A stretch of 28,868 nucleotides of DNA from SOIA01 sp964346585 (GTDB lineage: Bacteria > Acidobacteriota > Aminicenantia > Aminicenantales > Aminicenantaceae), in contig CAYFVQ010000134.1 in NCBI GenBank assembly GCA_964346585.1, positions 1 to 28,868 of the forward strand. Direction: 5' to 3'. Made by a program: the position numbers and the translations under genes. This document shows, one piece after another, positions 1 to 8,391 of the stretch. Below the pieces are notes generated by a model, which was given only the letters and a program-made list of their open reading frames with translations, did no database searches and was not told the origin of the DNA. The number at the start of each line of letters is the position of its first letter. Position 1 is the first letter of the stretch.

Positions 1-432
1 GGATTTTCCTGCACCGAGTTTAAGAAGGACAACAGAGATGGATATTACAAATTAATGGAAGTCAACTGCAGAAATAATCTAACAGGTTCGTTAGCAGTGA
101 ATTGCGGAATAAATTTCCCTTGGATAATGTATAGACATTTGCTCTATGGAGAGATCAATCATCAAACATATTTCAGCCCTGGAATATACTGGATTGACCT
201 TACCAAGGATTTTTCTCGTTTTTTTAGCTCAAGAAAAGAGGAGCGTTACTCTGTAAAGGAATACGTAAAACCATATCTCTCTAAAAAGATTTTTGCCATT
301 TTGAGTTTTCAAGACCCCTTTCCCTTCTTAAAGCGCTGTGTTTATCTTGGTACAATTATTCTCAAGAAATTACTTGGGATATTTACTATAAAATGCAAAA
401 AACAAAAATTATTCAAAAAAATACCAACCTAA
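1..432 (+). CDS. ATP-grasp family ligase, C-terminal end (5' truncated by window edge)
   Basis: The reading frame is open from base 1, so this is the tail of a longer gene. The segment KLMEVNCRNNLTGS (from about base 46) lines up with FKFIEINGRVWGW of the next gene; this is the late ATP-grasp strand that carries the metal-binding Glu and Asn. The following NFPWIMYRHLLYGE matches NLPFILFRHMVGEE of the neighbour, and both proteins end with a similar LSFQDPFPF / FSLKDPIPF block. The two genes are therefore tandem paralogues 22 bp apart. ATP-grasp enzymes join a carboxylate to an amine or thiol through an acyl-phosphate; the substrate cannot be read from sequence. The extreme C-terminus is Lys-rich. 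The start lies outside the window. Confidence 0.65.
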   Translation, partial: GFSCTEFKKDNRDGYYKLMEVNCRNNLTGSLAVNCGINFPWIMYRHLLYGEINHQTYFSPGIYWIDLTKDFSRFFSSRKEERYSVKEYVKPYLSKKIFAILSFQDPFPFLKRCVYLGTIILKKLLGIFTIKCKKQKLFKKIPT

Positions 433-454
433 TATAAAAGATCAGAATTAGAGC

Positions 455-1630
455 ATGCATAAGAAGAATACCGTTGGGGCTGTTATTATCGGGGGAGATT
501 TTCAGGCCTTAGGTGTTATTCGTAGTTTAGCCGAAAATGACATACCTATTTTTTTACTGGATCATGAATTGGGTATTGCCCGATATTCCAGGTATGCGAA
601 GAAAAGAGCGAAAAACTATTCACTACTCTCCGAAGAAGTCTTTACCGATTATCTAATCCGTCTTGCCGAAAAGGAGAATTTGCATGGCTGGGTATTATTT
701 CCAAATAATGATGAGATAGTCAAACTGCTATCAATAAATCGGGATAATTTGAACAAATGGTATCGAAATCCCGTTCCTCCATGGGAGACTACAAGGAAAT
801 TTTACTACAAAGAGTATGCATATGAAATTGCTGAAAACTTATCAGTTCCCGTACCAAGACTTTATCGGGGCGGAAGTTTGGAAAGCATCCTTGAGCAAAA
901 TGTGCAATTTCCCATTGTCCTAAAACCCTCTTTCAAGGAAAATTATTACCCCAAAACCAAAAAGAAAGCAATCAAGGTTGAGAACAGAGAGCAGTTGATA
1001 AATGAATATAGAAAAATGTCTTCAATCATCGAGCCGTCCCGAATTATTGTTCAGGAGATGATAGAAGGGGGACCCAAAAATCTATACTCTTATGTTACAT
1101 TTTTTGATGGCGAGAAGAATATTGCGGGGATGTCGGGCAGAAGGTGGCGTCAACACCCAATGGACTTTGGACACGCGACAACCTATGCGGAATCTGTCGC
1201 CGTGCCGGAACTGGAATCTATGGCAACAAAATTATTGAGGGAATTGCAATACTATGGTCTGGCAGAAGTGGAATTTATGAAAGATGATAAAGACGGCTTA
1301 TTCAAATTTATAGAAATCAATGGCAGGGTGTGGGGTTGGCATACATTGGCAAAAGCAGCGGGAGTAAATTTGCCGTTCATCTTATTTCGGCATATGGTAG
1401 GAGAAGAAATTGAACCTCCAGAACCTATTCTAGGAGCTAAATGGATCCGGTTAATAACAGATCTTCCGACGGCATCTAGGGAATTATTGGCTGGAAGAAT
1501 GAAATTGAGATATTACCTGAGATCCTTATTAGAGATAAAAGAATTTGCTGTGTTTTCTTTGAAGGATCCAATCCCATTTTTTATGGAATATCTCATGATA
1601 CCGTACCTTTGGCGTAGGAGGGGATTCTGA
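455..1630 (+). CDS. ATP-grasp domain carboxylate-amine ligase (cytoplasmic)
   Basis: This 391-residue protein has a complete ATP-grasp plan. An N-terminal Rossmann-like pre-ATP-grasp region (residues 7-105) starts with VGAVIIGGDFQALGVIRSL. The ATP-grasp fold (about 110-320) contains the nucleotide-binding Lys strand FPIVLKPSF, the hinge IIVQEMIEGG, and the metal-binding FIEINGRVWGW. The architecture matches carbamoyl-phosphate-synthase-like ATP-grasp proteins that occur in capsule and exopolysaccharide loci, where they are thought to add amino acids or other acids to sugars or lipids. That role is inference here. It follows a paralogue 22 bp upstream and precedes a phosphatidylserine-decarboxylase-like gene by 31 bp, so the three are probably co-transcribed. 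The ribosome site is weak. The surrounding DNA is AT-rich compared with the right half of the window. Confidence 0.85.
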   Translation: MHKKNTVGAVIIGGDFQALGVIRSLAENDIPIFLLDHELGIARYSRYAKKRAKNYSLLSEEVFTDYLIRLAEKENLHGWVLFPNNDEIVKLLSINRDNLNKWYRNPVPPWETTRKFYYKEYAYEIAENLSVPVPRLYRGGSLESILEQNVQFPIVLKPSFKENYYPKTKKKAIKVENREQLINEYRKMSSIIEPSRIIVQEMIEGGPKNLYSYVTFFDGEKNIAGMSGRRWRQHPMDFGHATTYAESVAVPELESMATKLLRELQYYGLAEVEFMKDDKDGLFKFIEINGRVWGWHTLAKAAGVNLPFILFRHMVGEEIEPPEPILGAKWIRLITDLPTASRELLAGRMKLRYYLRSLLEIKEFAVFSLKDPIPFFMEYLMIPYLWRRRGF

Positions 1631-1661
1631 ATAAACTAAGTCAACGCTGAGGACTCCACAA

Positions 1662-2456
1662 ATGACATATCTCTTCCTGGTCTTTATTACATGCTTTCTT
1701 CTTATTTTTTTGGGAATCAAATGGGAAATAAAGGTCAAAATCGTCACTCCCTGGACGATTTTCGTGGTACTATTAGGATGTTTAACCATTTATTTCCTAC
1801 ATAAGACATCTCCAAATTTTTCCTCCATCTATGAAGTAACTATAGCATTAGCCCAGACTCTCATCATCACATTCGTAGTTACACTTATATTTTTTTATCG
1901 CGATCCCGACAGAATTCCACCAACGCAAGAAAGGGTCATCTTATCTCCTGCAGATGGAAGAGTCCTGTATGTTACGGAAATCAGTGAGGGAAAATTTCCT
2001 TTTGCAATAAAGGGCAGGAAGGAGATTCCACTCGGAGAATTTATTAAAGAGGATTTTATATATCACCGTGGGCTCCAGGTAGGAATTGGGATGAATCTCC
2101 TCAATGTCCACGTGAACAGAGCTCCTATTCGAGGAAAAATTTCCCGATTAAAGAGGATTCCTGGGGGATTTCATTCTTTGAAAAAGATGTCCTCTCTGCT
2201 GGAAAATGAGAGAGTCTTCACAATTATAGAGAATGACGAAATAAAGGTAGGAATTGTTCAGATCGCCTCTCGCCTGGTACGCCGAATTATTCCGTACGTA
2301 AAGGAAGGAGACAATGTACAAAGTGGCCAGAGGATCGGATTCATTCGTTTTGGTTCCCAAGTTGACGTCTTAATAGCTGCAAAGGATAGAATAAGCATTG
2401 AGATCAAACCTGACGATGACGTAAAGGCGGGAATCTCTGTAATTGCCACTTATTGA
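1662..2456 (+). CDS. psd: Phosphatidylserine decarboxylase, short (PSD-A-like) proenzyme
   Basis: The 264-residue protein has hydrophobic segments at about 3-19, 30-46 and 60-79, then the PSD catalytic core. Landmarks are FFYRDPDRIPP (77-87), SPADGRVLYV (95-104), NVHVNRAP (148-155) and RFGSQVDV (229-236). In this family the chain cleaves itself at the Gly-Ser of the last motif and the Ser (S232) becomes the pyruvoyl cofactor; the small subunit would be about 33 residues. The reaction is phosphatidylserine to phosphatidylethanolamine plus CO2 at the inner membrane. The short form with FGS resembles the PSD-A subfamily, which also includes archaetidylserine decarboxylases. A GAGGA site nine bases upstream supports the start. 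The location, between ATP-grasp and glycosyltransferase genes, is unusual for a housekeeping enzyme; it may act on a special serine-containing lipid or carrier (inference). Confidence 0.88.
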   Translation: MTYLFLVFITCFLLIFLGIKWEIKVKIVTPWTIFVVLLGCLTIYFLHKTSPNFSSIYEVTIALAQTLIITFVVTLIFFYRDPDRIPPTQERVILSPADGRVLYVTEISEGKFPFAIKGRKEIPLGEFIKEDFIYHRGLQVGIGMNLLNVHVNRAPIRGKISRLKRIPGGFHSLKKMSSLLENERVFTIIENDEIKVGIVQIASRLVRRIIPYVKEGDNVQSGQRIGFIRFGSQVDVLIAAKDRISIEIKPDDDVKAGISVIATY

Positions 2457-2668
2457 AAGAGCGTCTGGGCGAACTGAGTCAAAACATAGACACAAGCACT
2501 CTTTACCAAAGATGCTATGGGAGCACCGGGTCGAACCTCACTAAGATAGGCCATTCTCTCTCTTACTATCTGGAAAGCCAGGGAATGGGCGCTATACCTT
2601 CAAAACCATTCCCTTCACCAATGTCGAGACCTCTGATAGGGTTGGGGACATGGTCGATATCGGAGTAA
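2453..2668 (+). pseudogene. Possible short remnant resembling part of an epoxyqueuosine-reductase-like Fe-S protein
   Basis: A 71-codon frame opens with TTG overlapping the psd stop (TTGA) and closes eight bases before the GT4 start. The spacing LYQRCYG, then SNLTKIGHSLSYYLESQGMG with an AIPSKPFPSP segment and a terminal GLG, recalls the region of COG1600-type iron-sulfur proteins (QueG relatives) that precedes the GLGWIGK motif. No cysteine cluster or cofactor domain is present, so any such gene is reduced to a fragment. It could equally be a chance frame that fills the gap between psd and GT4. I rate it low. Confidence 0.22.
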
Positions 2669-2675
2669 ACTACCT

Positions 2676-3920
2676 ATGACTAGAGTCTGTATGGTGGCCT
2701 TTACTTCCTATCCTGCTGATGTGCGGGTGCGACGGCAGGCTGAAGCTTTGGTTGAAGCAGGCATCTCAGTAGACGTGATTTGTCTCAGAAATCAAAATCA
2801 GCCATATAGGGATGTCGTGGAGGGAGTATATGTCTTCAGACTTCCTCTAAGACGTCAGCAGTGGTTGGAGAAATATCACTATCTGGCTCATTACCCACTG
2901 TTCATGGTTTTGGCCTTCATCAAATTGTCCACGCTTCATTTCAGAAAACGTTACAGCATCATTCATGTGCACAATATGCCTGATATTTTGATACTTAGCG
3001 CCCTGATCCCTGCATTGACGGGGGCTAAGTTGATTTTGGACATACATGATCCCATGCCAGAAGTCTACATGGCAAAATACTCCAAAACCGAATCGCACCC
3101 CGCTATTCGGCTCCTCCGATTTATGGAGAAGTGTAGTATCAAGATTGCCAGCCTGGTGATTACAGTAAACAGTTCGTGTCGTGACCTTTTGGTTTCCCGA
3201 AGCTGCCCTGAAACGAAGGTACACGTGATTCTGAACTCTCCCCAAGAGAAGGTATTCTCAAGGGGGCCTAGCAGGAAGAGGGAAGATGAAGCATGGACGC
3301 ATAATGGCAATTTTATAGTTATGTACCACGGTAACCTCACGAGGAGAAATGGCATCGAAGTCGCCCTCAGAGCCTTTGCTCTCATCCGCGAAAAGGTACC
3401 TAATTTAACATTTCATGTCTACGGGAGGGGCGAGTTCTTGGACAATTTCTTGGACCTTGTCCGAAAACTGAATTTGGGGGATATCGTAAAATATTATGGC
3501 CTGGTTCCTCATGAGACGATCGCTGCAGCTATTCAATCAATTGACGTTGGCCTCGTCCCAAACGAGAGGAGTAAGCACTGGGATCTGGCAATGCCAACAC
3601 GAATTTGGGAATATCTATGCGCGGGAAAGCCGGTTATTGCTCCACGAACTCCTGGGATCTTGACTTACTTTGACGAGGATTCTCTTTACTTCTTTAGGTC
3701 TGGTGACACATGGGATCTGGCCAGGGCGATCCTTCATGTTTACAAGAGGCCGACGCGCCGTCGAATTGTACTCGAGCGAGGAATCGCCGTTTATAAAGCA
3801 CATCGATGGGAAGTCCAAAAAGAGCATTTTCTGGAGCTTGTTGAGAAACTTTTGAACCAAAGCGGTCCTCAGTTCAGCAGGAAACAAGATGGCGAACATA
3901 TTGAAATGTGGCGAAGATGA
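2676..3920 (+). CDS. Glycosyltransferase family 4 (GT-B fold)
   Basis: This 414-residue protein has both halves of a GT-B enzyme. The N-terminal acceptor half includes ADVRVRRQAEALVEAG (14-29), followed by IIHVHNMPDILILSAL (95-110). The C-terminal nucleotide-sugar half begins near VMYHGNLTRRNGIE and contains the family signature around MPTRIWEYLCAGKPVIAP, whose Glu contacts the donor ribose in GT4 enzymes. It is expected to work at the cytoplasmic face of the membrane on a lipid-linked glycan, using a retaining mechanism. The donor and acceptor sugars cannot be predicted. CGGAG ten bases upstream fits the ATG start. The stop overlaps the ATG of the decayed frame that follows (ATGA), which suggests that a coupled gene once lay downstream. 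Confidence 0.9.
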   Translation: MTRVCMVAFTSYPADVRVRRQAEALVEAGISVDVICLRNQNQPYRDVVEGVYVFRLPLRRQQWLEKYHYLAHYPLFMVLAFIKLSTLHFRKRYSIIHVHNMPDILILSALIPALTGAKLILDIHDPMPEVYMAKYSKTESHPAIRLLRFMEKCSIKIASLVITVNSSCRDLLVSRSCPETKVHVILNSPQEKVFSRGPSRKREDEAWTHNGNFIVMYHGNLTRRNGIEVALRAFALIREKVPNLTFHVYGRGEFLDNFLDLVRKLNLGDIVKYYGLVPHETIAAAIQSIDVGLVPNERSKHWDLAMPTRIWEYLCAGKPVIAPRTPGILTYFDEDSLYFFRSGDTWDLARAILHVYKRPTRRRIVLERGIAVYKAHRWEVQKEHFLELVEKLLNQSGPQFSRKQDGEHIEMWRR

Positions 3921-4326
3921 ACTATGAAAGCTTTGAATTCACTCTTCACGACGCCCCCGAGACCAACAGACACCTAATTGACATTTCGAAAGGCAAAAAA
4001 TAACGGCTTTCCATCTGAGGGACCAAAGGATATCGAGACGAGGCCAAAATTCTCAATCACGGATATGCTATCGGTACGCCTGCGCGAAACTGAACAACAT
4101 TCGTGTCAAAATTATTTCCTCTGGTTTAACAAGGGCTGTTAGACCTCAAGACGAAATTAATCTCAATACCGGCGTCACAGACCAGACCGTTGGGATCATC
4201 AAATAGATAACTGCAACCAATGATTGGATGATTGCGACCGAAAGTGACGATATTAATAATCCTTTCTACCAGTCACTTCTATTTTCTGCAATCCATGCTG
4301 TGAACTCCACCTGGCGACTGATATAG
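3917..4326 (+). pseudogene. Decayed, unidentified gene translationally coupled to the GT4 gene
   Basis: No intact gene fills this 400-base stretch, but it reads like broken coding DNA. From an ATG overlapping the GT4 stop, one frame gives MNYESFEFTLHDAPE and further sensible sequence, passes stops at 4001 and 4013, and resumes with GYRDEAKILNHGYAIG up to a stop near 4091. A second frame then carries VKIISSGLTRAVRPQDEINL, a TAG at 4204, and TNDWMIATESDDINNPFYQS up to the TAG just before the next gene. The picture is one gene with one frameshift and several stops. The HGYAIG stretch faintly recalls polysaccharide deacetylases (HG.EIGNHT), but this is too weak to name a family. Confidence 0.4.
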
Positions 4327-5952
4327 ATGGAGTGGGAGATACAAAAGGGCATAGTTAAAGGTGCGGAATTGGCTACTCCTGTAATTAATGTTCGAGTGAT
4401 GAGAAAAGGGTCAAATGGAAAAATTCTTGAGGAATCACTGTCAGATGAGAAAGGTCAATGGGAAGTGAGAAATATTGAAACAGGTGATACCATAATTTTT
4501 GAATCAGAGGGATATGTCAAAAAGACTTTCTCTCCTGATAATCTGCCCAAGGTCGTACGCTTGCTAGAAAACAGTCTGATAGGATATCAAAAACGGCTCT
4601 GGTTTAACCCCGGGGAAACGGTCGACGTATTTGTTCATTCTCCACTGAGGTTTTCTGCTCGTCTATTCCGACATGGATTACAAAAAGAATGTATCCTCGA
4701 TGCGGGCCTTTTTGACAGGAAAATTCAAAATGTACCCGATGATTATTTCGTTGAAAACGGCCTCAATTGGGAAAGCACTTTTTCATATAAGATCCCCCTC
4801 AAGGCTGAACCAGGGATTTATAGTCTGCTCTTAGAAGCCGATGCACAAGATCCATTTGCTATCCCTATGGTTGTTTCAACCTCGAGGGGTGACTGCGGTA
4901 AGAGGTCCCATCTATTAGTATTAGCAAGTACAAATACATGGCAATCTTATAACGTATGGGGTGGACGCAGTCGCTATCGCAATTTTGAGGGCAACACAAG
5001 CAGAGAGTATATAGATCTGAAATCGCCGAGACACAAAATAAAAACAAAAGTGGCCAAATTTCTCCCCCTTGAGATCAAATCGAAAATAAAGCGCCTCCTG
5101 AAATATTGGACTAAGAGCGGATCCTTCTATTATAAGAAGCTAACAATCCTCAGGCCCTTTACCAATTGCAGCTTAGAGGGGGACAACGTATATCAACCGT
5201 TTACTAACCATTTGGCTGCCGGAGAGTGGCGTTTGCTTGCATGGTTAGAGAGGGAGGGAATCAACTATGATATCATAAGCGGGGCAGAGCTCCACAACGA
5301 CCCTGATCTTCTGAAAAATTATAGGGCCATTATCCTTTCAACCCATTGCGAATACTGGACTCGTAATATGTATGAGGGGTTGAAATATTATCATGAAAAC
5401 AATAACCTTTGGATATTAAATATTTCTGGAAATACAATGTATCGTGAAATAGCTTTCTTTGAAGACGGTTCGACACATTGTGTGAGCCTGTCTTTTCCAG
5501 ATCAATCACAAATTTTTGGCGTTAGTTTTACTGAAGACGATCTTTACACCTGTGCTCCGTATCGAGTACTACAGCCTCATCATTGGGCCTTCGAGAACAT
5601 CTCACAGATAAGAGGAACCGATACCTTTGGAGAAAAATCTTTGAACCGGAATATACCGAAATCGGATAACCGGTACGATCCGGGTCGCCCAGGAGATAAA
5701 ATCGGTTTACGAGGAATGGGAGCATCTGGTTGGGAAACAGATAAACTATGCAAGAATGCTCCAAAAAATGTCCAAATTCTCGCAAAGGGAACCAACGAAA
5801 GAGGTGGTGCTGACATGGTCATCAGAGAACCCCAGGATTCTCGTGGGGGCATGTTTTCGGCTTCCTCAATAACCTTTGGTGGGAGTCTATTAATTGATTC
5901 AGTAGCCTCGCAACTCGTGAAAAACATTATCTCAAAAGCATTAGGAAGTTAG
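4327..5952 (+). CDS. N,N-dimethylformamidase beta-subunit-like protein with N-terminal carboxypeptidase-regulatory-like domain
   Basis: A protein of 541 residues in three parts. Residues 1-80 form a small beta-sandwich resembling carboxypeptidase-regulatory domains, with GIVKGAELATPVINVRVMRK and the spacing SDEKGQWEVRNI. Residues 85-182 look like a second beta domain (LWFNPGETVDVFVHSP). Residues 190-541 match the C-terminal region of the N,N-dimethylformamidase large subunit family: TNTWQSYNVWGGRSRY (202-217), GEWRLLAWLEREGINYDII and AIILSTHCEYWTRNMYEGL, a class-I-glutamine-amidotransferase-like fold. True dimethylformamidase hydrolyses dimethylformamide with a small subunit, and no small-subunit gene is visible here. 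Relatives in glycan loci may act on an amide in the polysaccharide or its precursor (inference). No signal peptide is seen. The ribosome site is poor, as expected if expression once depended on the decayed gene upstream. Confidence 0.8.
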   Translation: MEWEIQKGIVKGAELATPVINVRVMRKGSNGKILEESLSDEKGQWEVRNIETGDTIIFESEGYVKKTFSPDNLPKVVRLLENSLIGYQKRLWFNPGETVDVFVHSPLRFSARLFRHGLQKECILDAGLFDRKIQNVPDDYFVENGLNWESTFSYKIPLKAEPGIYSLLLEADAQDPFAIPMVVSTSRGDCGKRSHLLVLASTNTWQSYNVWGGRSRYRNFEGNTSREYIDLKSPRHKIKTKVAKFLPLEIKSKIKRLLKYWTKSGSFYYKKLTILRPFTNCSLEGDNVYQPFTNHLAAGEWRLLAWLEREGINYDIISGAELHNDPDLLKNYRAIILSTHCEYWTRNMYEGLKYYHENNNLWILNISGNTMYREIAFFEDGSTHCVSLSFPDQSQIFGVSFTEDDLYTCAPYRVLQPHHWAFENISQIRGTDTFGEKSLNRNIPKSDNRYDPGRPGDKIGLRGMGASGWETDKLCKNAPKNVQILAKGTNERGGADMVIREPQDSRGGMFSASSITFGGSLLIDSVASQLVKNIISKALGS

Positions 5953-5982
5953 CTAACAATCTAAAAAACAAGGGGGGAGGAA

Positions 5983-7158
5983 ATGAGTTTGTCCACCAGG
6001 GTTCTTAGAACGTTTGAAGACATAGAGGATGTCCGTGGGTTTTGGGAGAAGGAGCAATGGCATCCTTATGCAGATATCGATTACTATCTTAGGTTTGCTG
6101 GATCAGCACCGGGTTTTATAGAACCACACGTGGTGTTACTTACGGGGCACGAGCAACCGTTGGCCTTAATGATCGGCTGGATTAGAGAAGCACCTCTCAC
6201 CTGGAAGGTTGGCTACAAAACCGTATATAGAGCTCATGTTCGCTCCTTAGAAATTGCGTACGGAGGTATTCTGGGAGATACTACCTATTCGAACTGTGGT
6301 GTCTTGGTTCAAGAAATCTTGAATTGCTTAACACGGGGGGAGGCGGATATTGCTTTTTTCAAATTCATCAGATCCAATTCTCCTCTTTTCAAGGTAGCTA
6401 CTGACCTGCCTGACTTTCTCTTCCGTGATCATTTTCCTCTTATAAACCCTCACTGGAAGCTTTCCCTGAACAATTCATTTGACGAATTCTATCAGCAACG
6501 CTCCAAGAATACTAAGAGCAATATTCGAAAGTATGCAAATCGAATGAAAAAGGGCTTCGGAGACAGTGTATCAGTAAAATGTTTCCGAGAAAAAACCGAC
6601 GTGGATCAAGGAATGAGCGACATCGAGACAATAGCAGCGCAAACTTATCACCGGAAATTAAGAGTTGGCTTTTTCAATACACCTGAAACTCGCAGTGAAT
6701 GGATGTTCGCGGCTGATCGGGGATGGCTTCGCGCGTACGTGCTGTACCTCCAAAATCTACCATGTTCATTTTTGACCGCTTATGCATATAACAGGGTATT
6801 TTATGTGGAGGCTCATGGATTTAATCCGTCTTACGAATACTACCACCCCGGAATGTTTCTCTTCATGAGAACTATAGAAGACCTGTGCAGTGATCCTGGA
6901 ATAGACTCCATAGATTTTGGTTTTGGAGATGCTGATTACAAGAGAAATTACGGTGATCAAAGTCGGAACGATGCGGCAGTGTACATTTTTGCTCCAACCC
7001 TGAGGGGCATAAAATTTAACTTGACCCGGAGCTTGACAATTCTCGTTTCCAAATTCGCTAAAACTACCCTAAGAAGGCTAAAAATCCTAGGTAAGGTAAA
7101 GACAAAATGGCGTCGACAACTTACCTCAAGTAAAGGCAATCCTATACCCAAGACATAA
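5983..7158 (+). CDS. GNAT/BioF2-like (FemAB/CelD-type) acyltransferase
   Basis: A strong GGGGGGAGG lies directly before the ATG of this 391-residue protein. It shows the double-GNAT layout of the BioF2-like/CelD family common in cellulose and exopolysaccharide loci. The N-terminal half has FEDIEDVRGFWEKEQ and later FDEFYQQRSKNTKSNIRKY, the usual linker before the second fold. The second fold has the typical end signature SIDFGFGDADYKRNYGD (about 303-319), where the family usually has FDFLRGDEPYK. These enzymes are cytoplasmic and transfer acyl or aminoacyl groups from CoA or tRNA donors to sugars or peptides. The substrate is unknown, but the location between a dimethylformamidase-like protein and a GT2 suggests modification of an amino sugar. 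The gene ends 45 bp before GT2-A. Confidence 0.85.
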   Translation: MSLSTRVLRTFEDIEDVRGFWEKEQWHPYADIDYYLRFAGSAPGFIEPHVVLLTGHEQPLALMIGWIREAPLTWKVGYKTVYRAHVRSLEIAYGGILGDTTYSNCGVLVQEILNCLTRGEADIAFFKFIRSNSPLFKVATDLPDFLFRDHFPLINPHWKLSLNNSFDEFYQQRSKNTKSNIRKYANRMKKGFGDSVSVKCFREKTDVDQGMSDIETIAAQTYHRKLRVGFFNTPETRSEWMFAADRGWLRAYVLYLQNLPCSFLTAYAYNRVFYVEAHGFNPSYEYYHPGMFLFMRTIEDLCSDPGIDSIDFGFGDADYKRNYGDQSRNDAAVYIFAPTLRGIKFNLTRSLTILVSKFAKTTLRRLKILGKVKTKWRRQLTSSKGNPIPKT

Positions 7159-7203
7159 CCTACGCTGCTTGGATTTTTCAATAAGCACTGAGGGTACAGA
7201 ACT

Positions 7204-8064
7204 ATGCGGTTTAAATACGTGATTATTACGCCGGTAAAGGATGAGGAGACATTTTTCCCAAAAACAACAGAATCTGTTCTGAATCAAGAAATTAAACCTG
7301 AAAAATGGATAATCATTAATGATGGTTCCACAGATCGGACCGGTGAATTGGTTAGCAGGCTTGAAAGGGAAAATAGCTGGATAACGGGGATCCATCTCGA
7401 GAGTGGTAGTGAGAGAAAGCCGGGGGGAGAGTCTTTAATAAATAGAGGGCTTCAGAATTTAAGGCTGAAGGATTTTGATTTCTTTGTGAGAATGGACGGC
7501 GATCTTTCCTTTGAAAACAACTATTTTAAAAGATTATTTTTTGAATTTCAAAAGAACCCGAAACTCGGAATAGCGAGTGGCGTCTGTTTTGTGCCCTTAG
7601 GAGGAAGACTGAAACAAGAAAAACATCCTCGTTTTCATACGAGAGGTCCTCTGAAAACGTATCGTATCCAATGTTTTTTCGATATTGGTGGTTTAGAATC
7701 CGACCTTGGATGGGACACGGTGGACGAGGTAAAGGCAAATATGCTTGGGTGGCAAACAAGAAGTTTTCCTGAACTGAAAATTCTTCATTTGAGAAAAACT
7801 CAGACAGCCTCTGGTGTTCTAAGAGGTAAAAGAACTCTTGGCATTACAGATTACTACTTGGGATACCATCCTCTCTTTATGCTCTTAAAGTCTATGAGAC
7901 ATATGGCTTTACCGCCTTATTTTTTGGGTGGTATACATTTATTTGCAGGTTTCTTGAGTGGGTATTTGAAAGGGCGGAAACAGATTGATGATCTGAATTT
8001 TATCAAGTATCTGAGAAAGCAGCAATTTAACAAACTCATTGGTAGAGAGACAATCTGGAAATAA
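7204..8064 (+). CDS. Glycosyltransferase family 2 (GT2-A, GT-A fold)
   Basis: The 286-residue protein has clear GT2 landmarks: the N-terminal strand YVIITPVKDEE, the nucleotide-binding NDGSTDRTGELV (39-50) and the metal-binding RMDGDLSF (96-103), where D98 and D100 form the DxD. The C-terminal part (FPELKILHLRKTQTASG, then YYLGYHPLFMLLKS) probably includes an amphipathic or membrane-associated segment. It should transfer one sugar from a nucleotide donor with inversion, at the inner face of the membrane. The same C-terminal block occurs a second time as a decayed copy at 11598-11974, so this gene belongs to a duplicated segment. GAGG about nine bases upstream supports the start. Confidence 0.92.
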   Translation: MRFKYVIITPVKDEETFFPKTTESVLNQEIKPEKWIIINDGSTDRTGELVSRLERENSWITGIHLESGSERKPGGESLINRGLQNLRLKDFDFFVRMDGDLSFENNYFKRLFFEFQKNPKLGIASGVCFVPLGGRLKQEKHPRFHTRGPLKTYRIQCFFDIGGLESDLGWDTVDEVKANMLGWQTRSFPELKILHLRKTQTASGVLRGKRTLGITDYYLGYHPLFMLLKSMRHMALPPYFLGGIHLFAGFLSGYLKGRKQIDDLNFIKYLRKQQFNKLIGRETIWK

Positions 8065-8159
8065 GTCGAATGAACACCATGATGAGCATTACATGCTATT
8101 GGCTTCGAAAGAGGATCTTTGCCCCGAAGAAGTCAGAAAAGGATCTTTTCATCAAGTGC

Positions 8160-8303
8160 AAAAGATTTACTCCGATATTTCAAAGACATATCGTGCAGCA
8201 GTTACTCAGTGAAACAGCAGGCACCACTGAATTGGGCAGGCGATATAAGGTCTCAAAAATGCTATTATCCACCCATGAAAAACAGGGATGGCAGGACAGG
8301 TGA
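8160..8303 (+). mobile_element. IS3-type OrfA (helix-turn-helix) transposase remnant
   Basis: Within a 324-base gap, one frame gives KRFTPIFQRHIVQQLLSE followed by ELGRRYKVSKMLL. This matches the helix-turn-helix of IS3-family OrfA, typically R.F..EFK...V..LL....SV.ELCR.YGIS...LYRW. The expected LYRWKK is replaced by LLSTHEKQGW and the frame stops at 8303, so the leucine-zipper part and OrfB are missing. No terminal inverted repeats were recognised. The bases before and after hold no other gene I can support. It sits between GT2-A and the six-TM protein, a segment that is absent from the equivalent place in the second copy near 11974-11998. Confidence 0.5.
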
Positions 8304-8391
8304 GACCTGAACTCTCCCGGGAAACAGAATTTAGATCCGGTCTCGAGAAGCAAACCGACTACCACACAAAATGATCTGAGATCAATCCTTG

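Noticed and set aside
1529..1789. Leftward 86-codon frame across the ATP-grasp/psd junction
   Set aside because: It overlaps two well-supported genes on the other strand and resembles no protein.
2847..3385. Leftward frames of 132 and 106 codons inside the GT4 gene
   Set aside because: They lie opposite a gene with clear GT4 motifs and have no recognisable features.
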